This document shows, in pieces, positions 56,183 through 64,000 of a DNA stretch of 64,000 nucleotides. The notes beneath the pieces are model-generated. The model saw only the letters and a program-made list of their open reading frames with translations, was not told the origin of the DNA and made no database searches. The DNA is from Tetrastigma voinierianum (lineage: Eukaryota > Streptophyta > Magnoliopsida > Vitales > Vitaceae), in assembly GCA_016808115.1 (NCBI GenBank), contig JAEQBH010001849.1, forward strand, positions 620,001 through 684,000, in the 5' to 3' direction. Position 1 is the first letter of the stretch; the number at the start of each line of letters is the position of its first letter. The translations under genes and the position numbers were made by a program.

Positions 56183-57898
56183 TTAGAACACAGTATAGAG
56201 TGAGAAAGGGAGAAGGGTTGTTGGCAACTTAAGGAATGGATCATTTCTTTTTTTTCTTTTGTTTGCTGGAGTAGATATTTGGGGGATCAGTCGGGTATCT
56301 AAATGAAGAGTGAGGAATGGAAATTTCATTTCCATTCTTTCCTTTCTCTTTTGCTTTCCTTCTCGCTTATTCTTGATGAAGATTTGAGTTGGAGTAGTCC
56401 ACGCACTTCTCATTCGATTGATCTTGTCTCTTCGAGGCCATTCATTGTATTCTCCATCTAGTCATTATTTCGAAATTTCGAGAGATTATTGTTGATCGGA
56501 TCAAATTTTCGGTAATTACTGCACACTTTGTAGGCCCGGTCTCCTTTGATTCTTGTCCCTGTCATCCAGCTTCTTCTCAAAATCCCTTTGTATAGACTTG
56601 TATAAATTTAGGATCCCTTGATCGTCGTCCATTTGGTTGCATGTTTTCTTCTTTCTCCTTCATGATGGTTGGAAATTTGGGAATCGCGTCTAGTAGTTGT
56701 TATAGAATGTCGCGAATCATTGGGTTCTGCGGAAGTTGCTATCTCTTTCCTCCATTTCCTTCTTGAAATCTTCCCCTTGCTGCTTAAATATCCCTTTCAT
56801 TTGTTCTTCTCTCTTTTTCTGCTCTGCTTCTCTTTCTTGTTCTCTTCTTTGAAATTCTGATTCAAACCTTTCTTCTCTTCTCTGCATTTCTGATTGAACC
56901 TTTCTTAACTCTACGCAATTCTTGCTTCCATTCTTGATCTCTTCTTTTAATTCCTTTTCATAAAGTTCTTCCTGAACTCTTGTTGCGACCTCCCTCTTTT
57001 CCACTTTGCTTCCATCTTGTTTTGCATGGAAAGACATTTCCATAATTGTCTTGTTCTCTTGTCCCACAGAACTTTCTCCTGTTCTCTGAATGTTACTTGC
57101 ATGGAGGAGAATTGCCAAAGGAAGGAGAAATCCGCAGGCTTATCATCACCTTGCAGTGTCTGCAAATGTGAAATTATATGACTATACGGAGGAGTTTTAC
57201 GTGTTCACTTCTTCTTCTCTTCTTTATTTGAAGCTTCTTCTCCTGTTTTAATCAATACCCCCTTTTTCTTCTGGTTTCTGGGTCCTTTACTCACTTCTGT
57301 CAATAAGAGTGGTGATGTCAGAGGAACTTCTTCTTCTGCTTCCCAATTCCCTCTAACTCCATTTTCAGGCATAAGATTATGTATTCTTTGGGTGAGGATC
57401 AATCCTCTTCTGTTTCCTTCGTGGTACCTCATTATCGAATTTTCTATTATTGTCCCTATGTTGATCTTGTACCGCCCGAGATGGCGTATAACATCCGCGG
57501 CTTCTTATTCTCTCCTTTGTGCCTCGGGTGTACGGTTGGAACGAAAGCGAGGCTAAGAAATAAAACCATACCTTGGCCTCCTCAGTGAGGCTTCCCCTGT
57601 TCAGGGTTTTTGGTCCTCCTTTCTCTTGCCTCAGATTCGCCTTCCCGTCAGTGAGTTTTTCTGCAATCTTCTTCAAATCTGGTTTTTCTATGAGCTTTTT
57701 GAATTTCGTCCCATGTTTGTGTCCTGCCATTTCATAGACTTGGTTAATGGCCTGTGCTCCATATGGCACCCACGTTCTGGCGTAATTTGTATTGTCCTTC
57801 CACCCGCACACGGATTCGAGTAGAACTCCTTCCTGCTGCTTGCGTATCACGCTCTTGATATCGCAGCGAGAGAGTTTCAAACCTCTTTTTTCAATCAT
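56183..57898 (-). pseudogene. Env-like / ORF3 region of the right Athila-type element
   Basis: 57377-57898 begins MIEKRGLKLSRCDIKSVIRK and includes VPYGAQAINQVYEM and TEEAKVWFYFLASLSFQP. This is the AKVWYYFL signature of the 'plant transposon protein' domain encoded after pol in Athila-type elements. 56717-57118 is a long charged coiled coil (EEIKNGSKNCVELRKVQSEM QRREERFESE), as at the C-terminus of that family. Frameshifts split it into at least three frames. True envelope function has not been shown for these proteins. Confidence 0.75.
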
Positions 57899-58199
57899 TT
57901 TCTTTGAAGGGGGTGATAGGGTTTTTGAATCGTCTTTCTGCTACAAAACCCTTTCCGGCGTAATGTTCCTCGATTCGGTAAACTATCGACCACAAAATGC
58001 CAGTTCCTCTTACCATTACTTTCTCCTTGCCCTTTTTGGTATTTCCTTGAGGCGTAGTCCCCTCGATGCTTGAGCATTCCTTCATTCGGTTCTTCCTATT
58101 GGTTTTCTTATAGCGGTTGCCGTTTTCCTCCTGAATTCTTCTTGGTTAGATTAACAATACAGGGTTGACCATTTGAGGAAGAAGGAAAGTTTACAAGAT

Positions 58200-59100
58200 T
58201 TCGGGGAACTAGGGTTTTTAGGGCTTAGAATCGGAGGGTAGAGGAAAATATTCGGGTTAAGGTGGAGTGGAAGTTGGAAGCGTTCACCCGATCGTTACAG
58301 TGAATCAACATTTATGAGCTCCTTAATGATTATGTCATTAAATTTCACACATGTCAGCGGCTTGCAATGCCACGGGGGGAAACAAGATGTTGTCATTAGG
58401 GCAACCCTTAAAAATTTCCAGCTGGCAACATTTCCTAATTTGTCGCGACCTTCTCAACCCTTGTTGGGACAAGCCATCCCTTGGTTGTGAAAGCATATAT
58501 GTCCTCTATGTGTTATGATGTCGCGACAACTTCTTTTTAAAGGAAGTTCTCTTGTCGCGACATTAGCCTTAAAGCTCAATGTTCATAGAGTCTTTCATTC
58601 CTTAGATATTCTAAACTCTTCAACATCGAATGAATCAATTTCACCACGACAATTCATACATGTACTAAATTCACTTTCTCTGGAATTTATGTAGGGAAAA
58701 AAAATGCTTCCACTTTTCTGTATTCCCTCCGTATGAGTTGTTGAAGTAATCCAATGATTGCTCCTCCCTCCTTCCTTGCATTTTTTGCTCACGCAACCTG
58801 CAATACTAACGAATTGATTACATCAAACTAAAACAAAGTCCTGTATTAATTGCTAATAAATCAAAACGAATTCTAACTAAAATTCATATAGTAAATTAGA
58901 AATTAGAAGGTTTCTGTGGTTGCTCCATTGGTACACTCGTTTGAATTATGGTGGACCTTGTTGTGTGCCTTCGCTGCATATCAGAGCAGTTGATTATTGC
59001 TCCCTCTTCCTGTTGAATAATGCTTTAACCTTTGTCCATTGACCTTGAATTCTTCCCCCATTGCTCCCGGACTTTAATATTCTTTGCTCCAAATGTAGTA
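58200..59100 (-). other. Spacer between integrase and env-like region
   Basis: No coding motif. It contains three GTCGCGAC-type motifs (58440-58560), otherwise seen in LTRs. Confidence 0.5.
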
Positions 59101-60060
59101 CTTGATACCCTTGTGTATGGTCATCCAGGTTAGTTTAATTTCCTGAAACAACCGATCTAGAATTAAAAAGTAGCACTGTTCCCTATTTGAACTCTTTCCT
59201 CGAGTTTTAAGTCATGCCATTTCTTTGTCTTGTCTTTGTATGTTCTAGCATTATCATAGGCTTCATTTCTCTTAGTTCTTCTAGTTAGACGGTTAGGCGA
59301 TCTTTCTTCCCTTGCGGCCTTAAAATCAAAGTTTAACTTCTTGATGGCCCACATTACCCTTTGTATTCTAATTCAAGAGGTAGATGACATGGTTTGCGAA
59401 AACAACTCGGTATGGGGACATTCAGTAGAGGGTTTGTATGCGGTCTGTAAGCCCAGTGCATCATCAAGTTTGGAAGACCAATCCTTCACAGCAGGCTCAC
59501 AGTCTTTTCAAGTATTCTTTTGATCTCTCCTGGTTGGAAATTTACCTTGTCCATTGGTTTGGGGATGATAGGCTAAGCTCGTAACATGCTTGATCCCATA
59601 CGCTCATGAGTTTACCGATATTTGTTTCAAAGTGGGTTCCCCAGTCATAATGTTGCGAGTTACGAGCACGCTCAAAATATTCTTTTAGGGGCATTTCATT
59701 CCTGCTGCTGATATTTCCAATCCTTTGGCATCGATCACACATTTTCACCCACTCTGCACAATCTATGAAGAGTGGGTATCCTCCCGATTGGAAGTATCTT
59801 CTAAAATTTGTTCTTTCTCGGAAAATGTCCCCCGTATGGTGATGCATGGCATTCATTTAAAATATTTGCCTTGTTCACCTTCGCACACATCTTCTTATTA
59901 TCATGTCGTGACTCTCTTGAATAATAGTGGGTCATCCCCGAATATAATATCTGCTTTATCGGTTAAAGTTTCCTCTTCGTTGGTAGCTAAATTACGAAGG
60001 CATTACTCCCTGCAAAAGCGGATAATTCACAATATCAGCATACCATGGAGGTTGTAAGGA
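59100..60060 (-). pseudogene. Integrase of the right Athila-type element
   Basis: 59542-59856 carries ALHHHT-like NAMHHHTGDIF and FIDCAEWVKMCDRCQRIGNI SSRNEMPL, i.e. both halves of the HHCC zinc finger. NSQHYDWGTHFETN is the D-GTHF segment of the core. 59163-59354 gives AIKKLNFDFKAAREER then EAYDNARTYKDKTKKWHD, the C-terminal part. Part of the catalytic core between zinc finger and GTHF is missing. At about 60045, PPWYADIVNY marks the RNase H-integrase junction. Confidence 0.88.
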
Positions 60061-60064
60061 AACC

Positions 60065-61400
60065 TTGAATAATTGCTCATCACAGGAAGTTCTCACGTGC
60101 TTGCACATTTTCTTCTTGGCTGCTTCTTTCTACTCTTGACAAGTGATCGCTATCACATTGTCACATCCCTTTTATCTTTGATTTCCAAATCAAACTCCAC
60201 ACCATGATGGCACCCACCTTATCAATCTTGGCAGCTTCCTTTTTGACATCAAGTATTTGATTCTTCTGCGTGATCGATTGGATTACCACATGGGATCCTA
60301 AAATGTATTGTCTAAATTTTCACAAGCAAATACTATGGCGGCATCTCCTTTTAGGTTGTTGAGTAGTTCTCTTGTGCTTCGTGAGTCTTACTAGCATAGT
60401 ATATGGCCTGAATACTTTCTCTTTTCTTTGCCCCTTGACTCCCATAACAAAATCGATCACCGCATTATTTCAAATCCACTGATTCCGATACGGTGCAGCC
60501 ATTATAAATTACTCTGTCGATTTTGATTTCTTCAAGCGCATCCTTGCGAGGATCATCAAAATTGAACCTTGTATCCTTGCCGATGTCTGCATAGTGAGTG
60601 CATTTCTATTTTGAAAAGTCTTTGATGAACCTCTGTAAAATCCGGCATGCCCCGAAAACTTCTTACTCCTTTTCTTTGTGGTAGGTGGTGCAAGAGTCTT
60701 GATGATGGATACTTTGTATTAGTCCTTCTAGTCAGCCAGCGAAATTTTATGCCCCGAACAATACCTTACGTACCATAAAATGACATTTTTCCCGATTAAA
60801 GGCGCTAAATTTAACATGTAGCATCTTTGAAATCTTGTTTCAGTTGTTTAAACATTGATCAAAGCTGGATCCATACACGATAAAATCATCCATGAAAATT
60901 CCATCACTTCTTGACAAAATGCGAGAATATAGACATCATGCACCTGCGGAATGTAAATTTGGAGCATTACATAACCCAAGCGGCATCGCCACGAATGCAA
61001 GGTGCCATAAGGGCATGTGAACGTAGTCTTCTCTTGATCCTCTGGTGCAATAGCAATCTGATTATATCCTGAGTACCCATCCAGAAAACAAAAGTGTGGG
61101 TATCACCTTCTTTATCCAACGTCCCGATTAATGAAAGCGAGAGAAAATGATCGCTACGGTTCTTTGTATTGACTTCACCGTAATCAATACATACCCTCCA
61201 TCCACATCCTTTGTTCTTGTTGGAATCAATTCATTTCTTTCGTTTACGATCACGGTAAACCCTCCTTTCTTTGGAACCCACATGGCCCAGGCTCGCCCGA
61301 AATTTATGCGATATAGCATAGATAAAACCGGCTATTTAACAGATTTGAGCACCTCCTTCTGACTACTTCCTTTATCACTTTGGATTCGACCTCCTGCAGT
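60065..61400 (-). pseudogene. RT and RNase H of the right Athila-type element
   Basis: 61128-61319 opens RT with WVPKKGGFTVIVNERNELIP TRT. Further left FTFRRCMMSIFSHF (about 60890-60950) matches FQRCMMSIFSDMVE, next to FHG-FYRVW where the FMDDF catalytic box should be; the second Asp is lost to a stop. RNase H remnants (SGHILC and VFACENLDNTF, about 60300-60420) follow. Many stops. Confidence 0.8.
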
Positions 61401-61969
61401 GTTCTCACAGATGGTTTTGAAGTCTCTTCTATGAGAATCTTATGCATGCAAATTGATGGTGATACCCTTGACTCTTGATGGACAGTAGCGATTCCTTATG
61501 CTTATCGATATTTCTGACAATCTTTGTTCCTCATTCTCACTTAATTTCTTTGAAATGATCATAGGTTTTTCTTTAGTAATTCTAAGTAGGCATACTTTAA
61601 GTGACATGGCAGCTCTTTGAAAACTAAACCTTAATCTTGGTTTCTTGATGAATTTCCTCTTTTTACTATCTTCCCATTATCTTTTGTTTTTTGTTTGAGC
61701 TGACCACGGTTCTATATATGAAGCTGTTGTATGGAAGTCAGAATAGACATCTTCGATATCTTTGGGAATTCATCTGTTTCATTATTAAGCGGAGTGTTAC
61801 AATCATTGTTAACATCGGAGTTGGAAATAGAGACAAAATCGGCTACATTTGTAGCCTTCAGCACTCCGCATCTATATTTTTCATACTTTTAATCCAAGTT
61901 AAACACGGCTTCTTCTCAACCCTTAAGATGAGAACTCCTTTTGCATATCGATCAAAATTTTGCTCATTA

Positions 61970-62480
61970 GCTAGGAATGGTCTTCACAATAGTAGGTACT
62001 TGTAGATCTTCTTTACATGTCGGAATGATGAAGTCTTTAAGGAATACAAACTTCCCGACATTGACCAACACATCTTCAATGACCCCTTCGAGGTTTCACC
62101 ATCGATAATGCGCCATTTGAAATGCCGGTCGTGGGAATAAGCTCCCCAAAACTTAATTTCTTGGCAACAGAGAGGCATGATTGATCTGGCTCTGGTCACA
62201 TAGAGGCTTCATGGAATTTCAATTCCTCGGCGATACAAAGGTGTGAAACTTCACGGGTCCTTCATCTTTCTTGTTGGTTCCCTTTACGATTCTTTGCATT
62301 TGCAAATTGGAGTGGATTCACTATTCCTTCTTCTACTATTTTTCTTTTTCTTGCTCGATTATGTCCTTGAAATTTTCTGTACGGTGGCGTCGAGTCACCA
62401 CTTACGGTAAAAGGTATCTTGATCTCCGGCACGGAAAGTTTTTCAAGAACCTTATAGTTGCTCCTCCATCTTGATTCTAC
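61970..62480 (-). pseudogene. Protease region of the right Athila-type element
   Basis: KRKIVEEGIVNPLQFA (about 62300-62340) is the segment before the protease. Around 62030-62100 EGVIEDVLVNVGKFVFLKDF II matches the GIVEDVLVKV-KF-PVDF block of the two other proteases in this window. The active-site DLGA motif is degraded. Confidence 0.7.
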
Positions 62481-62669
62481 TTGATCTTTGTGGAAATATC
62501 GGGTATCGGCCTTGTTCCTTGGATGTTCTTCTTTTCTCCTTAACATCATTCTGGGTGTGCTCCTTTGCAGTGCTTTTCACTTCCTTTGTTGATGTCACCT
62601 TTTTCTTTCTTCTCTTCTAATTCCTTCCTCCTGGTACTGACCATACGGTCTTTTGGGTTCTTCCTTGTG

Positions 62670-63960
62670 TCATAGGAGAGTATCTTTCCTCTGGCTTTGC
62701 GGGGTTAGGGCCGAATTTGCCACTACTTGTGTCTCAGGTTCTTGAGGATGCATTGGTAGTGTTACGAAATTTGAAAAATTGAGTGGCGGTTTGCTTCCAA
62801 TTCTCAAACTTTGTTCATGGAGGTTCAACAGCTTTTTATTATCCCCCATAAACTGCAGCATCTGTTCCTCAAAAGATGGGGCTCTCCTCTGACCCTGATA
62901 TTCGTTTCTGTGCTCATTTCCTTGTTGCTGCTGCTGCTGGAACCTTGGTGGTTGCTGATACCCTTGATGAGGGTTCTGTCCCTGCCTTGGGCCTTGAAGC
63001 CCTCCCATCCCGAGAAGTTCTCATGGTTCACGAGTCTTGGGTGATAATGTCTTTGGAAAGGTTAGGATTGGGTTTGAAATGGTAAGCCCTTGGCTCCCCC
63101 AAATAATTAATGCCCGGCATCATAAGTCTTGATTCTCTTCGGCCTCCTTCATTCAGCTCCCTTTTCGGTGCTCCTATTTCACTTAGCGATTAAATAGTAT
63201 CTTTCTTTCTTGCTTGTCTAACACGTATAGCATCCAACTTGGCCTCCATGGTACATCATCTTGCTTTCGGCTCCATGATCCCTTTCCTCTGTTGTTTCCT
63301 CTTGAAGCTGAGAGGAAGGAGTTTTCATGTTACACATTTAACGGATCTTGATCGGCTCTTTTGCCTCTTGTACTTTTTCGTTTGTGCTCCACGACGCAAA
63401 CATCAATGATCCTTTGATATATCATTCATAGCATGATATACAATGCCCATCCCCAGTCTTCAGATCTATCCCGTGCATTACATCTTCTCAAAGAACCGCT
63501 TGGAATCTTCCTGTGCTACATACTGTGCTTTCATCTTCCCCTTGGCCGGAACACGATGATCTCTCTCCTTTCTCGTGTTGTGGCCGGGGAAAGAATCCGC
63601 TTAGAAGGCCTCAACTAACTCCTCCAAGTATCAAATGCAAACTATAGAATGATTCATACCATGTACCGCAGCCCTAGTGGAGAATGGGAATAGATGCAGT
63701 TTTATAACTTCTGGTCTCACCCCATTCAGCTTAACAAGATTAGCCATCCCGAGGAATCTTCCCAGTGCTCGCTTGATCTTCGTGGGATGGCCACAAATCA
63801 TGTCAGCTGACCATTGTAATTCGTGGCCGGGTTTCAATTCAAAATTATTACATCAATCGCAGGCCGTCTCGATCGCCGAGCATTCTTCCCGTATAATCAT
63901 TCCGTGCAAATCCTCCATCAGATTAGTGACCTGGAGGCCTTCTAGCCTCCCTCTATATGT
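62670..63960 (-). pseudogene. Gag of the right Athila-type element
   Basis: 63631-63837 contains LGMANLVKLNGVRPEVIKLH LFPFS, nearly the same as the 51624-51914 gag. The C-terminal part (62670-63008) is Gln-rich (PRFQQQQQQGNEH) and includes APSFEEQMLQFMGDNKKLLN LHEQSL. Intervening parts are broken by frameshifts. It is clearly the same family as the left gag but more decayed. The upstream leader and LTR lie beyond the window. Confidence 0.82.
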
Positions 63961-64000
63961 AATTCAACCTCGATCCCGCCCCTTCTTCCTCGCCATGGTC

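Larger units (their letters stand above)
54601..64000 (-). mobile_element. Athila-type element, internal region (gag-pro-pol-env-like)
   Basis: From right to left on the minus strand: gag, protease, RT-RNase H, integrase, env-like coiled coil, polypurine tract, LTR. The order is the complete Athila layout except for the 5' LTR, which is off the right edge. Frequent frameshifts and stops show it is inactive. Confidence 0.88.

Overview
The window is nuclear DNA of a flowering plant, almost certainly a eudicot. It is a stack of nested, decaying transposable elements with a few scraps of host genes between them. The evidence is Athila-type Ty3/gypsy elements with tRNA-Asp primer sites, a Tekay/Del-type chromovirus with a tRNA-iMet primer site, Ty1/copia remnants, 5'-truncated L1-type LINEs, a SINE, CACTA- and PIF/Harbinger-like DNA elements, and pieces of a plant LRR receptor-like protein gene. 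The LINE and copia protein fragments recall families common in grapevine and other woody eudicots, but I cannot name a species. I found no intact protein-coding gene, no tRNA or rRNA gene and no CRISPR.

Layout. 1-7995: minus-strand Athila-type element running off the left edge (protease, gag C-terminus). Its leader plus N-terminal gag is repeated five times in tandem (~1.1 kb units) before a primer site and an LTR end. 7996-17405: plus-strand element apparently inserted in that LTR, with LTRs, gag, protease and a GC-rich env-like/plant-transposon-protein region but no recognisable RT, RNase H or integrase. 17406-25300: copia and LTR fragments, hAT-like ends, a kelch-repeat gene fragment, a partial LTR, an unrecognised exon-like piece and two LINE tails. 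25500-27700: decayed plus-strand copia element carrying a SINE. 28756-30000: LINE ORF1 fragment and an LTR-like piece. 30012-36319: CACTA-like termini and subterminal repeats, then a (TA)n(GA)n microsatellite. 36781-37870: a clean 5'-truncated LINE and a second LINE tail.

38030-49840 is the best host locus: an LRR receptor-like protein gene on the minus strand, split into at least three pieces. One break is a PIF/Harbinger-like element (38197-41614) that itself holds a gypsy solo LTR. The other is a chromovirus (41775-49559) bounded by the 5-bp target duplication TGAGG. A promoter/leader-like stretch lies further upstream at 50280-50530.

50890-64000: Athila-type sequence on the minus strand. 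A truncated gag, primer site and LTR on the left share a single LTR (52110-54600) with a long internal region on the right (env-like, integrase, RT, protease, gag), which suggests a head-to-tail recombinant.

A recurring theme is tandem duplication next to primer-binding sites. It occurs in three different elements: the gag-leader array at 1839-7390, a ~90-bp duplication at 52022-52183, and four hairpin-plus-primer-site modules at 48449-48726. Two LTR groups also carry dense arrays of short GC-centred palindromes (GCGAAATTTCGC-like and GTCGCGAC).
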